Origin: an uncultured Lachnospiraceae bacterium | GTDB lineage: Bacteria > Bacillota > Clostridia > Lachnospirales > Lachnospiraceae | Assembly: GCA_959022495.1 (NCBI GenBank) | Contig: CAUEYX010000002.1 | Span: 62,001-126,000 of the forward strand | Reading direction: 5' to 3' | DNA length: 64,000 bases | Part shown: positions 42,498 to 51,382 of the stretch, in pieces | Layout: each line of letters starts with the position of its first letter | Position numbering within the stretch: the first letter of the stretch is position 1 | Program-made: the position numbers and the translations under genes | Notes under the pieces: generated by a model | The model's input: the letters and a program-made list of their open reading frames with translations, nothing else | What the model was told of the DNA's origin: nothing | Databases searched by the model: none

Positions 42498-43196
42498 TCA
42501 CTCAAAGAGTCCCTGCTCTCTCAGGCTGACGAAAGAATTATCCCCTATAATAATGTGGTCAAGGAGCTGAATCCCGATCAGCGCGCCGGCCTCATAGATC
42601 CGCCGCGTGATCCGCAGATCCTCCCTGCTCGGTGCCGGGTCTCCGCTCGGATGATTGTGAAGGAGAATTATGGACACTGCGTTTCTGTGAAGCGCCTCAA
42701 TAAAAAGCTCCCTCGGAGATACAAGAGCCCTGTCCGCTGTCCCCACAGAAACATCTTTCTCTCCGATCAGCCGGGACTTTGTATTGAGAAGAAGGAGCTT
42801 CATCACCTCCTTCTCCCGATGTCTCATATCTTCCATATAATATTGGGCGATCGTGCCGGGTAAGGAAAAATCCAGACCTTCTAAGGCCACCGACCGGGAC
42901 AGCCGCTTCGCCAGTTCCGACAGGCAGAGAATCTGGACAGCCTTCACTCTGCCTATCCCACGGACATGAATCAGCTGATCATATGTCCAGCGGTGGATAT
43001 TCAGTATCCCTCTGCCTGAATGGTCCGCTTGAATCAGTCTCTGCGCCAGTTCCAGAGAGTTCTCCCCTTTTGTCCCCGTCCGAAGAAGTACGGCAAGCAG
43101 CTCTGTATTGGTCAGATTTTCCGCACCGAACCGTTCACATTTTTCATAAGGACGGTCTTCCTGATACATTTCTTTGATCGTATTGCTTTTATTCAT
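42498..43196 (-). CDS. radC: RadC family JAMM/MPN protein
   Basis: 232 residues. Helix-hairpin-helix at about 28-95 (VRGIGRVKAVQIL) and a JAMM metal centre H180-x-H182-x7-S190-x2-D193 in LLHNHPSGDPAPSREDL. Once linked to DNA repair; the real function is unsettled. It heads the mreBCD run, an arrangement known from many Firmicutes. A weak promoter (TATACA, 17 bp, TAAAAT) may lie upstream between 43200 and 43280. Confidence 0.92.
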   Translation of the reverse strand: MNKSNTIKEMYQEDRPYEKCERFGAENLTNTELLAVLLRTGTKGENSLELAQRLIQADHSGRGILNIHRWTYDQLIHVRGIGRVKAVQILCLSELAKRLSRSVALEGLDFSLPGTIAQYYMEDMRHREKEVMKLLLLNTKSRLIGEKDVSVGTADRALVSPRELFIEALHRNAVSIILLHNHPSGDPAPSREDLRITRRIYEAGALIGIQLLDHIIIGDNSFVSLREQGLFE

Positions 43197-43354
43197 ATCT
43201 TGATTCCATGATCAGCGCGATGATACAATACAATGATTTATTTTAGCACAAATTAAAAAATGTGTATAGGAATTAGTTATTAAAATTCTGTGAATAGTTG
43301 GCATTCATTCAGCTGAAATTCCCGTCGGACCGGACCGTAGAAACTGCGGGGACC

Positions 43355-44929
43355 TCAATCTGACGCGTACTTTTTAATTAATGCCTCGGCAGTTTTCAGC
43401 CCATCCATCGCCGCGGAAGTAATTCCCCCGGCATATCCAGCGCCTTCCCCGCAGGGATAGAGCCACGGGACAGAGGAGGTGAATTCTTCTCCCCGCGGGA
43501 TTCTGACCGGAGAAGAGGTCCTGCTCTCCACACCGGATACAAGCACGTCATCTCCTGCAAACCCATGGATCTTTCTGTCCATTCTGCGGATTCCCTGTTC
43601 CAAAGAATCCGCCAGTTCCTCAGAGAAAATCCCCCTGACACTGCCCAAAACATAATTTCCTTTCATGCTGGGAGTGACAGCGCCCAGACGGACGGTTGGC
43701 CTGCCCGCACAGAAATCCGCGAACCTCTGTACCGGGACACTGCCCTTCCCCTCCTCCCAGGCCCGCCTCTCCAGCCTGCGCTGAAACCGCACTCCCGCAA
43801 GTGGATGATCCGATCCGTAATCTTCCCGGGAAACAGTGACAATGACCGCGCTGTTGGCATTCTCCCCCGCCCGGTCATGACAGCTCATGCCGTTGACCGC
43901 GAGACAGCCATCCTCCGAGGAAGCATTGACCACATACCCGCCGGGGCACATGCAGAATGTGTAAACGCCTCTGCCATTATCGAGCTTTTCCGTCAATTTG
44001 TAGGCGGCAGGTGAAAGCGCTCCCCGCTCTCTTCCGTATTCTGCCTTATCAATCATTTTCTGGGGGTGTTCCACCCGAACGCCCACCGCGAACGATTTTG
44101 CCTCCATGGACAGCCCACGCTCATAGAGCATCTGGAACGTGTCCCTGGCGCTGTGCCCCACAGCGAGGACCGCAGCACAGACATTCAGTTTCTCGTCACG
44201 ATTGACGATAAGGCTTTTTTCTTTCGGCAGAATATCCGTCACCTGGCAGTGAAAACGGAACTCTCCTCCGAGACGGATAATTTCATTTCTCATAGCTTCC
44301 ACCACATAGATGAGAATATCCGTCCCAATATGGGGCTTCTGCTCCCAGAGGATATCCTCCGGGGCACCGAATTTTACAAAGGTCTCCAGAACAAACCGGT
44401 TTCTGCCCATGGGATCTTTTACAAGTGTGTTTAATTTTCCGTCGGAGAAGGTCCCTGCTCCGCCTTCGCCAAACTGCACATTCGATTCCGTATCAAGCAT
44501 CCCGGTCGCCCAGAATCTCTCCACATCTTCCCGGCGTTCCCTCACCGGAGCGCCGCGTTCGATAACCAGCGGGCGGTATCCCTCCAGAGCAAGGAGATAT
44601 GCGCAGAACAGCCCTGCCGGCCCGCTCCCGATGACTGCCAGACGATCCTTCAGCGCTGCTGTCCCGTGAGCCGGCGCACGGTATGGGCGTTCGGTTACTT
44701 TCTGCAGGTTCCCTTTGGAATTCCGTAACGCGCGCCCTTCATTTGAGACAGTAAAATCAATAGTATATACATAATACAGTTCTGGCTTTTTCCTGGCATC
44801 AATGGAGCGTTTTTTTATTTTATATGTTTTCAATTCCTGCTCTTTTATATGCGCAGTCCGCAGCAGTTTCTTCCTCAGCTGCTCCGGCGTATGTTCTACA
44901 GGGAGCTTTAACTGTGTGATCCTTAGCAC
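43355..44929 (-). CDS. FAD-dependent dehydrogenase (COG2509 type)
   Basis: 524 residues. I take the GTG at 44929 behind GAGGAGG; a TTG at 44944 lies on that Shine-Dalgarno. A small N-terminal alpha/beta domain precedes a Rossmann FAD site, LAVIGSGPAGLFCAYLLA near residue 100, and YPCGEGAGYAGGITSAAMDG near the C-terminus. Such proteins are widespread uncharacterised flavoproteins; the substrate is unknown. It is the last of a minus-strand group with a phosphoribosyltransferase and a MATE exporter, spacing 36 and 45 bp. Confidence 0.88.
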   Translation of the reverse strand: MLRITQLKLPVEHTPEQLRKKLLRTAHIKEQELKTYKIKKRSIDARKKPELYYVYTIDFTVSNEGRALRNSKGNLQKVTERPYRAPAHGTAALKDRLAVIGSGPAGLFCAYLLALEGYRPLVIERGAPVRERREDVERFWATGMLDTESNVQFGEGGAGTFSDGKLNTLVKDPMGRNRFVLETFVKFGAPEDILWEQKPHIGTDILIYVVEAMRNEIIRLGGEFRFHCQVTDILPKEKSLIVNRDEKLNVCAAVLAVGHSARDTFQMLYERGLSMEAKSFAVGVRVEHPQKMIDKAEYGRERGALSPAAYKLTEKLDNGRGVYTFCMCPGGYVVNASSEDGCLAVNGMSCHDRAGENANSAVIVTVSREDYGSDHPLAGVRFQRRLERRAWEEGKGSVPVQRFADFCAGRPTVRLGAVTPSMKGNYVLGSVRGIFSEELADSLEQGIRRMDRKIHGFAGDDVLVSGVESRTSSPVRIPRGEEFTSSVPWLYPCGEGAGYAGGITSAAMDGLKTAEALIKKYASD

Positions 44930-44965
44930 GAAATACCTCCTCAAAAGATATTTGATCCGTATTTT

Positions 44966-45535
44966 TTAGTCAATTGCGGTATAATCTCCCTCGGAAGTTT
45001 TACAGAAAAGCGGAAGTTTCTGAAGATAAATGATATCCTTCCTGGAAGCCGCTTCGCCCTCCGCCAGTATGGCCGCTTTTTTTACGACCGTGGCCCCCGC
45101 GCTTTCCATCAGAAGTTCCAGTGCGTGCAGAGACTCTCCGGTGGAGATCACATCGTCTACCAGGCACACTCTTTTTCCTCTTATTTTTTCTGCGTCCGCA
45201 CCGTCCAGGTAAAGATTTTGTTCACCGGAGGTTGTTATAGAATGCACGGATACACTGACCGTGTCTTTCATATAATTCTTTATGCTTTTCCTGGCAACAA
45301 TAAATTCTTTCAGACCCAGAATCCTGCTGATCTCATAGGCGAGGGAGATCCCCTTTGCCTCCGCTGTCACAACCGCGTCGACTTCTTTGATCCGCTCCGC
45401 GAGCGCGGGAGCGCAGGCGCTTACCATCTCCGTGTCACCAATAACCACAAAACTTGCGAACGCCTTCGTATCACTGATCGGGATAAAGGGAAGTTCTCTT
45501 TCAATTCCACACAGTTCGATTTTGTATTCTTTCAT
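44966..45535 (-). CDS. Phosphoribosyltransferase (adenine-phosphoribosyltransferase-like)
   Basis: 189 residues. Type I PRTase fold with the PRPP loop RVCLVDDVISTGES and the upstream AVVTAEAKGISLAYEISR typical of Apt and xanthine enzymes. The N-terminus differs from canonical Apt, and C-terminal residues 160-189 are variable, so the base specificity (adenine, xanthine or a regulatory PurR-like role without catalysis) is open. AGGAGG precedes the ATG. Confidence 0.8.
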   Translation of the reverse strand: MKEYKIELCGIERELPFIPISDTKAFASFVVIGDTEMVSACAPALAERIKEVDAVVTAEAKGISLAYEISRILGLKEFIVARKSIKNYMKDTVSVSVHSITTSGEQNLYLDGADAEKIRGKRVCLVDDVISTGESLHALELLMESAGATVVKKAAILAEGEAASRKDIIYLQKLPLFCKTSEGDYTAID

Positions 45536-45580
45536 TGATTCTATTCCTCCTTTTGTATATACTGCTTTATTTTCTTTTGT

Positions 45581-46966
45581 CTAAACGGTGCGCATCTCCA
45601 GCTGCCGGATACAGTGTTTCCTCACAAAGTAAAAGCAGACTGCCTGCATAAGAATTGTCGCGATCCAAGATCCCGGATAAGAGATGAACAGGAAATGAAG
45701 GGATCTGTGCTGTGGGAAAAATCCATAGATCCAGACAATTCTCGTCCCTACTGTTCCGATCACGGACAGGATCATCGGCACCGCCGAATGCCCCATTCCC
45801 CGCAGGGCGCCGGGAAGAAGATCCATGATTCCGCACAGAAAATAGGGTACTGTAGTGATGGACAATATCTCAAGCCCGCATTCGATTACCTCTGCGTCAG
45901 CCGTATAGATCTTAAGCACCTGTGAGCCGAAAACATAGGCCCCGGTCCCCAGCACAACAGATACCGCAGCTGATAAAATCATGCAGTCTGCCAGCACCCG
46001 GTCCATGCGCTTCTGTTTTCCCACACTGTAATTCTGGCTGGTGAAGCTCATACATGCCTGCGTGACCGCATTGACGGCCACATACAGGAACCCGAGAATA
46101 TTGTTGGCCGCCGTGTATCCTGCCATTGCCGTCGAACCGAATGAATTGACGGAGGACTGGAGAAGCGCATTGGAAAAATTGATGACCATGCTCTGAATCC
46201 CCGCCGGAATACCTACCTGGAAAATCCGCTTCAGATACACCCATTTCAGCATGAGCTTTGAAAACCGCAGCTGATAGCTCCCCTGCGATTTGTACAGACA
46301 GCGGATTACCAGAATGCAGGAAATCATCTGTGAAGCCACTGTACCCACTGCCACGCCTGCCACCCCCATTGGGATCACAACAACCAGCAGAAGGTCCAGC
46401 GCCACGTTGACCAGGCCCGCGGCTATGAGAAACATCAAGGGCCGTTTCGTATCTCCCACTGCCCGCAGGACGGCGGCTCCGTAATTGTAAAGCATGAAAA
46501 AAGGCATTCCCATGAAATAAATACGCATATAAATGACAGACTGATCAATCACATCCCCAGGGGTATCCATCAGTCCAAGTGCCAGCCTGGATGTCCCCAC
46601 CCCGACAAATGCCATGATTACACCGCTGATCAGGGCAAGTGTAACCGCCGTATGTACTGCTTCCGACATTTCCTTGTCGCGTCCTGCCGCGAAATATCTG
46701 GCGGCAAGGACATTAGCCCCCAGTGAAATGCCGATAAAGAGATTGGTAAATATATTAATCAGTGCTGTCGTGGAGCCGACTGCCGCCAGGGCTGAACTCC
46801 CGCTGAATCTGCCGACGACAATAATGTCAACAGCGTTAAACATAAGCTGAAGGATACTGGAGACCATCAGCGGCAGTGAGAATGAGATCAGCTTATCCAT
46901 AATCGATCCGCTGCACATATCGATCTCATATTTATTTGTTTTCAATGTACGATCCAACTCCTTCAT
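45581..46966 (-). CDS. MATE family efflux transporter
   Basis: 461 residues, twelve TM helices. MATE features: FSLPLMVSSILQLMFNAVDI and VGRFSGSSALAAVGSTTALI in the first half, a repeated second half from about residue 245. It exports cationic drugs or metabolites using Na+ or H+; the ligand is unknown. The start is taken at 46966; a TTG eight codons in is an alternative because AAGGAG lies between. A good promoter precedes it. Confidence 0.9.
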   Translation of the reverse strand: MKELDRTLKTNKYEIDMCSGSIMDKLISFSLPLMVSSILQLMFNAVDIIVVGRFSGSSALAAVGSTTALINIFTNLFIGISLGANVLAARYFAAGRDKEMSEAVHTAVTLALISGVIMAFVGVGTSRLALGLMDTPGDVIDQSVIYMRIYFMGMPFFMLYNYGAAVLRAVGDTKRPLMFLIAAGLVNVALDLLLVVVIPMGVAGVAVGTVASQMISCILVIRCLYKSQGSYQLRFSKLMLKWVYLKRIFQVGIPAGIQSMVINFSNALLQSSVNSFGSTAMAGYTAANNILGFLYVAVNAVTQACMSFTSQNYSVGKQKRMDRVLADCMILSAAVSVVLGTGAYVFGSQVLKIYTADAEVIECGLEILSITTVPYFLCGIMDLLPGALRGMGHSAVPMILSVIGTVGTRIVWIYGFFPQHRSLHFLFISYPGSWIATILMQAVCFYFVRKHCIRQLEMRTV

Positions 46967-46990
46967 ATTCCGTATTCGTTTGCACTGGAT

Positions 46991-47019
46991 ATCTTACTGC
47001 GTTCTCGGGATTTGGTCAA
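46991..47019 (-). promoter_or_regulatory. Promoter of the MATE gene group
   Basis: Minus strand TTGACC (47019-47014), 17 bp, TAAGAT (46996-46991), about 25 bp upstream of the ATG. An interrupted repeat TCTCAA/TTGAGA lies just upstream (47033-47055). Confidence 0.7.
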
Positions 47020-47095
47020 TAGGCAGTTCCTTTCTCAAGATGATTTCTATTGAGATATTGAATTCCAAATTCCGATTTCTTTTTTCATATCGATC

Positions 47096-47124
47096 TTGAC
47101 TTTTCTATCCAGCCGTATTAATGT
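47096..47124 (+). promoter_or_regulatory. Promoter of the MacAB-like operon
   Basis: TTGACT at 47096-47101, 17 bp, TAATGT at 47119-47124. The weak -10 runs into the palindrome at 47122-47141. Transcription would begin inside the palindrome. Confidence 0.55.
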
Positions 47125-47141
47125 ATTATTTGATTAATACA
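47122..47141. promoter_or_regulatory. 20-bp palindrome, candidate repressor operator
   Basis: TGTATTA-TTTGAT-TAATACA: 7-bp arms, 6-bp centre, overlapping the -10 and start of the export operon and lying 25 bp before its first ATG. The layout suits a MarR- or TetR-type regulator, but no regulator gene is adjacent. Confidence 0.55.
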
Positions 47142-47165
47142 ATAATAAATAACAGGAGACAGTTT

Positions 47166-47906
47166 ATGGAACCACTTATCAAAGTCGAGGATATACATAA
47201 GATTTACAATCCCGGCGAAAATGAAGTACGCGCCCTTGATGGAATATCCCTTGAGATCCACAGAGGTGAATTCGCGGCCATTGTGGGGCATTCTGGTTCT
47301 GGGAAGTCCACGCTGATGAATATGCTGGGCTGTCTGGACACCCCCACATCAGGGCATTATTTTCTGGATGGAAAAGATGTTTCCCGCCTGTCGGATAATG
47401 AACTCTCAGACATCCGAAACCAGAAAATCGGATTTATTTTTCAGGGATTTAATTTGATCCCAAATTTAGATGCCGTGGGCAATGTGGAGCTTCCTCTTAT
47501 CTACCGCGGCATGGGAAGGCAGATGAGGCGAAAAGCCGCTGTCCAGGCATTGAGCCGGGTCGGATTGGGAAAACGGCTCCGGCATAAACCGGGGGAACTC
47601 TCCGGCGGACAGCAGCAGAGAGTTGCCGTTGCGCGTGCCATTGCTGCGCAGCCGCCGCTGATTTTGGCTGATGAACCCACAGGGAATCTGGACAGCCACT
47701 CTACCGAGGATATCATGCATATCTTAAAGGAGCTTCACGGAAGCGGCCGGACCGTCATCGTTATCACCCATGACGATGATATTGCCCGTCAGGCGGACCG
47801 CGTGATCCGTATCATGGACGGGCGCGTGGAGGCAGATTACCGAAACAAAGAAATGCCCGATACACCGATCATTAAAATAATAAATAAGAAAAAGGAGGAT
47901 TCCTAA
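47166..47906 (+). CDS. ABC transporter ATP-binding protein (MacB/LolD type)
   Basis: 246 residues from the ATG at 47166 behind AGGAGA; the open frame further upstream runs through the palindrome. Walker A GHSGSGKST (41-49), Q-loop FQGFNLIP, signature LSGGQQQR (145-152), Walker B LILADEPTG and switch His in VIVITHDDD. The NPGENEVRALDGI segment is typical of the MacB/YknY family. It works with the following adaptor and permease in export of peptides, lipids or drugs. Confidence 0.93.
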   Translation: MEPLIKVEDIHKIYNPGENEVRALDGISLEIHRGEFAAIVGHSGSGKSTLMNMLGCLDTPTSGHYFLDGKDVSRLSDNELSDIRNQKIGFIFQGFNLIPNLDAVGNVELPLIYRGMGRQMRRKAAVQALSRVGLGKRLRHKPGELSGGQQQRVAVARAIAAQPPLILADEPTGNLDSHSTEDIMHILKELHGSGRTVIVITHDDDIARQADRVIRIMDGRVEADYRNKEMPDTPIIKIINKKKEDS

Positions 47907-47907
47907 T

Positions 47908-49593
47908 ATGTTTTCTAAAAAGAAAGGCACAGTGAAAAAAGAGGACGATTTCCAGATACAGGACCTGGAGAGCGCGGCTCCAGCGGAAAATGCCGCGTCG
48001 TCCAGGAAGGATAAGAAGAAACTTCCCGCATGGATCATTCTCCCTATTCTTGCCGCCATTCTGCTCCTTTTATGGATTGTGTCCCTCTTTGCCGGCGGGG
48101 CCGGACAGGAACCTGGCGGGACTGCACTTACAGTCGTAAAAGCAGAGAAAGGCACCGTAAAAGAAGTCTACAATTCCACCGGCACTATCGAAAGCGGGAA
48201 TACAAAAACCTACTACTCTCCTGTCACGGCTCCCATCAAGGAGTGTAAAGCCGTAGTGGGACAGACCGTGAAATCCGGGGATCTGCTTGTCACTTTTGAC
48301 ACCGCCAGCCTGGAACGGGATAACCAGCAGGCCCAGCTCACACTCCAGTCCAGCCTCAACACTTCCTTGGCGGCCAGGGCGCAGAATGCCAAGGCGGTTG
48401 ACGCGGCAGCTGCCGCGTCCGCACAGGCAGCGGAGCAGGCAAATGCGCTGGCAGATGAGGTCAATGCCCTCGTGGCACAGGTGGACGCAGCTTATGCCAA
48501 GTATCAGGCAAACCAGCAGGAGGCCGCGCGGCTGACAGCAGAAAACGCGCCCAAAGTTCAGGCACTGCAGACCCAGATCGCACAATATACAGAAACAGCC
48601 GCATCCGCTGACGCGGTAATCTCTGCGTATGAGAGAGGCTATGCCGGACGGCAGGTGGAGGTCAACGAGGCGCTCGCCGCCACAGATCCGACTCCTGCCC
48701 AGCAGCAGATCATCAAAGATACGGAAGATTATCATACCGCATTACAAACAAAAAAAGAGACACAGGCGCTTCTGAATCAGGCTCAGTCTTCCCTTGACGA
48801 CCTCGGCGTCCCGCCAGTGGACGATGCCGGTTACGGGGAGCTCGTGGCCCAGTACAAAGCGAAGTACGCGGAGTGGTCAGCCGCTTACCAGGCAGCCGGC
48901 GCAGCTGTACCTGACACTGGCATGACTTCGTCGGAGCTCGACAACCTGAACATCAGCGACAACCTGGCCGAACTTGCCGCTCTGACTCCGGAGGAACTCC
49001 TCGCGAAAGGAAAAGAAGGCATGAAGGCGGATATGAACGGTGTGATTGCCTCTGTTGACATCCTCCAGACCAATACCGCGGCCCAGGGAGCAGCCCTCTT
49101 TACAATTGCCAGCACGGATGATGTGCTGGTAAAAATCGAGGTATCGCCTGACGATTACGGAAAAATGAAATTGGGGAGTCAAGTCACTGTAACGCTCGCC
49201 GGCAGTACATACAAAGGAACGCTCTCCAGTGTTGACAAAATCGCGCTCCCCAACGCGAAGGGAAATCCGGTTATCAGCGCCCGCATCCATATTGACAATC
49301 CGGATGAAAATATCTGTATCGGCGCCTCCGCGAAAATTAAAATGACAGCAGCCGAGGTCAAAAATGTGATCGTTGTGCCCACAGAAGCTGTCAATGCTTC
49401 TTCTGAAGGTGATTTTGTCTATGTGATTGAGAATGGAGAAGTAAAAGAGAAAAAAGTCATACTGGGCATCTCCTCCTCCACCCAGACAGAGATCACAGAT
49501 GGGCTGGATGAGGGGGACCTGGTTGTAAACGACCTCAATGTGGACATAAAGCCGGGCATGAAAGCTCTTCCAAAAGAGCAGGCCGGGGATTAA
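47908..49593 (+). CDS. Membrane-fusion (HlyD/MacA-like) adaptor of the ABC exporter
   Basis: 561 residues. A cytoplasmic basic/acidic leader, one TM helix (about 45-64), a biotinyl-lipoyl part (TGTIESGNTKTYYSPVTAP to VGQTVKSGDLLVTFD), a long Ala/Gln-rich coiled coil (about 130-340) and beta-barrel domains (VLVKIEVSPDDYGKMKLG) to the C-terminus. In Gram-positives these proteins (YknX type) join FtsX-like permeases. The coiled coil is unusually long and Ala-rich. Starts two bases after the ATPase stop. Confidence 0.9.
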   Translation: MFSKKKGTVKKEDDFQIQDLESAAPAENAASSRKDKKKLPAWIILPILAAILLLLWIVSLFAGGAGQEPGGTALTVVKAEKGTVKEVYNSTGTIESGNTKTYYSPVTAPIKECKAVVGQTVKSGDLLVTFDTASLERDNQQAQLTLQSSLNTSLAARAQNAKAVDAAAAASAQAAEQANALADEVNALVAQVDAAYAKYQANQQEAARLTAENAPKVQALQTQIAQYTETAASADAVISAYERGYAGRQVEVNEALAATDPTPAQQQIIKDTEDYHTALQTKKETQALLNQAQSSLDDLGVPPVDDAGYGELVAQYKAKYAEWSAAYQAAGAAVPDTGMTSSELDNLNISDNLAELAALTPEELLAKGKEGMKADMNGVIASVDILQTNTAAQGAALFTIASTDDVLVKIEVSPDDYGKMKLGSQVTVTLAGSTYKGTLSSVDKIALPNAKGNPVISARIHIDNPDENICIGASAKIKMTAAEVKNVIVVPTEAVNASSEGDFVYVIENGEVKEKKVILGISSSTQTEITDGLDEGDLVVNDLNVDIKPGMKALPKEQAGD

Positions 49594-49615
49594 ATAGCCG
49601 GGAGGGATCTTACCA

Positions 49616-50854
49616 ATGGGACAATTTTTTGAATATATCAAAATGGCGCTGGATCATATCCGCTCCAACAAAGGACGTTCCTTCCTTACTATGCTGGGCA
49701 TCATTATCGGAATCTCTTCCGTGGTCACCATCGTATCCATCGGAAACGGATTGAAAAACGATGTGGTAGACGCGGCTGATGAACAGACCAATACCGTGAC
49801 CGTCCAGGCAAATACCGAGGAAGTCACAGAAACGGAAATTATTACCGGTGACGATATCGCTTACCTTAAAACTGCCATGAGTGATTCTATCGAAAACATA
49901 ACCGCCTCTGCGATGTCGGTTGGAAAATGTACAACGCGCAGAGGCACCTATGACGCTTACGTGACAATGACAATTCCGGACTATGAACATGCGCAGTATA
50001 CTTCTCCTATTGTAAAAGGGTCTTACTTCACCGATACAGACCTTGCCAGCGGCAGTCCTGTCTGTGTCATCGATGAACTGACCGCGCTGTATCTCTTTGG
50101 AAATACAAATGTGATCGGGATGAGCTTTGAACTGACCATTGACAGTGGAATCCAGGAAGTAATCATTACTGGACTGCGCGAGACTTCAGATGATATGATA
50201 GAAGTCGAGAAGACGTATCAGGCCATGGGCATGGGGGAATCAATCTCCATTGAAGTGCCCTGCACGCTGGCGGATTCTTTCGGCGTCCCCATGGAAGGAT
50301 TTTCTTCGATCTCCATCACAGCCAGGGACCCTGACTCGGCAAACAGAGTCGCGTCCTCAGCGGTCAAGCTTCTGAACGCCCGGCATCCGGATCTGGGAGA
50401 CAGTCCTTTTATGCAGCAGAAGCCAATGAACCTATCCGATATGCTTGGCGCGGTTATGGACGGAGTCACCGCCTTCGTGGCACTTGTGGCGGCCATCTCC
50501 CTTGTGGTTGGGGGGATCGGCGTCATGAATATTATGCTCGTCTCTGTCACAGAACGGACACGGGAGATCGGAATCCGAAAGGCGCTCGGAGCCAGGACCG
50601 GATCGATCATTGCACAGTTCCTGTGCGAATCCGCCATCATCTCCGGAATGGGCGGTATCATAGGGATTCTGCTCGGGGGCGGTCTGACCGTTCTGATCAG
50701 TTTTCTCGAGATTGGCGGGATTCACGCCTCCCTCTCTCTCCCGGCAGTGATCATTGCGACCTTGTTCTCGTGCGGAGTGGGGATCATCTTTGGTATTTAT
50801 CCCGCAAGGAAGGCCGCGCAGTTGAGTCCCATCGAAGCACTGCGGCGCATGTAA
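49616..50854 (+). CDS. ABC transporter permease (MacB/FtsX family)
   Basis: 412 residues: N-terminal TM (about 20-42, with SFLTMLGIIIGISSVVT), a large extracellular MacB domain, and three C-terminal TMs from about 285 (VALVAAISLVVGGIGVMNIM; RTREIGIRKALGARTG, the conserved cytoplasmic loop). Such permeases transmit force rather than form a channel. GGAGGGAT precedes the ATG. The last core part of the exporter. Confidence 0.93.
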   Translation: MGQFFEYIKMALDHIRSNKGRSFLTMLGIIIGISSVVTIVSIGNGLKNDVVDAADEQTNTVTVQANTEEVTETEIITGDDIAYLKTAMSDSIENITASAMSVGKCTTRRGTYDAYVTMTIPDYEHAQYTSPIVKGSYFTDTDLASGSPVCVIDELTALYLFGNTNVIGMSFELTIDSGIQEVIITGLRETSDDMIEVEKTYQAMGMGESISIEVPCTLADSFGVPMEGFSSISITARDPDSANRVASSAVKLLNARHPDLGDSPFMQQKPMNLSDMLGAVMDGVTAFVALVAAISLVVGGIGVMNIMLVSVTERTREIGIRKALGARTGSIIAQFLCESAIISGMGGIIGILLGGGLTVLISFLEIGGIHASLSLPAVIIATLFSCGVGIIFGIYPARKAAQLSPIEALRRM

Positions 50855-50858
50855 AGGT

Positions 50859-50891
50859 GCCGCTGCTTATAGCGATCCGCCGCGCAGCGGC
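50859..50891 (+). other. Hairpin between permease and four-TM gene
   Basis: GCCGCTGC (50859-50866) pairs with GCAGCGGC (50884-50891), loop 17 nt, with TATTATTTTC some bases later. It may reduce read-through into the following small gene; not a standard terminator. Confidence 0.4.
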
Positions 50892-50943
50892 TGATCCGGT
50901 ATTATTTTCTATTTACCATTATTTATGAGGAGGTATCACAACA

Positions 50944-51321
50944 ATGAAAAGAAAAAGCAGACTCTTAAACGTCGTATCCATCATCATCATCGTAATCAGC
51001 AGCCTTGGCCTGCTGAGCACACTGGCCCTGATCGGCATGGCAGGGATGCTGGAACCCTATTTTGAGACCTACGGTGTCACGCCGCCGGCTGCGGCGGACT
51101 ATGTATTTTCGGCAGTACTTGTCGTTATCGAACTGACTGCCGGTATCATGGGCGTTATGTACCGATCCAAAAAATCTGTACTTATAATCGGCGTGATCTA
51201 CTGTCTTGCCATTTTGATCAATCTGATTATGACCACGGTTACGTCAGGATTTTCTTTCACATTCCTGTTCAGCCTGATTCTGCCGGTCCTCTACATGTGG
51301 GGATGGTATCAGTCTGAATAA
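50944..51321 (+). CDS. Small four-TM membrane protein
   Basis: 125 residues with four predicted TM helices (about 8-34, 52-73, 78-99 and 103-122), very few charged residues in between. The pattern resembles DUF4064-like proteins, but I cannot confirm the family. AGGAGG lies upstream of the ATG. It follows the MacAB-like operon by 89 bp with a hairpin in between, and may be its accessory or an independent gene. Confidence 0.65.
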   Translation: MKRKSRLLNVVSIIIIVISSLGLLSTLALIGMAGMLEPYFETYGVTPPAAADYVFSAVLVVIELTAGIMGVMYRSKKSVLIIGVIYCLAILINLIMTTVTSGFSFTFLFSLILPVLYMWGWYQSE

Positions 51322-51330
51322 AGACCGAAC

Positions 51331-51375
51331 AGAGCTCCCAGCACGGCGGTGATATTCCACCCGTGCGGGAGCTCT
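51331..51375. terminator. Hairpin between convergent genes
   Basis: AGAGCTCCC-A-GCACGG (51331-51346) pairs with CCGTGC-GGGAGCTCT (51361-51375), 15 bp with one bulged A and a 14-nt loop. It lies exactly between the stop codons of the four-TM gene (+) and BaiN-like gene (-). Tails are poor in T, so termination is probable but not certain. Confidence 0.6.
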
Positions 51376-51382
51376 CTTAAAA

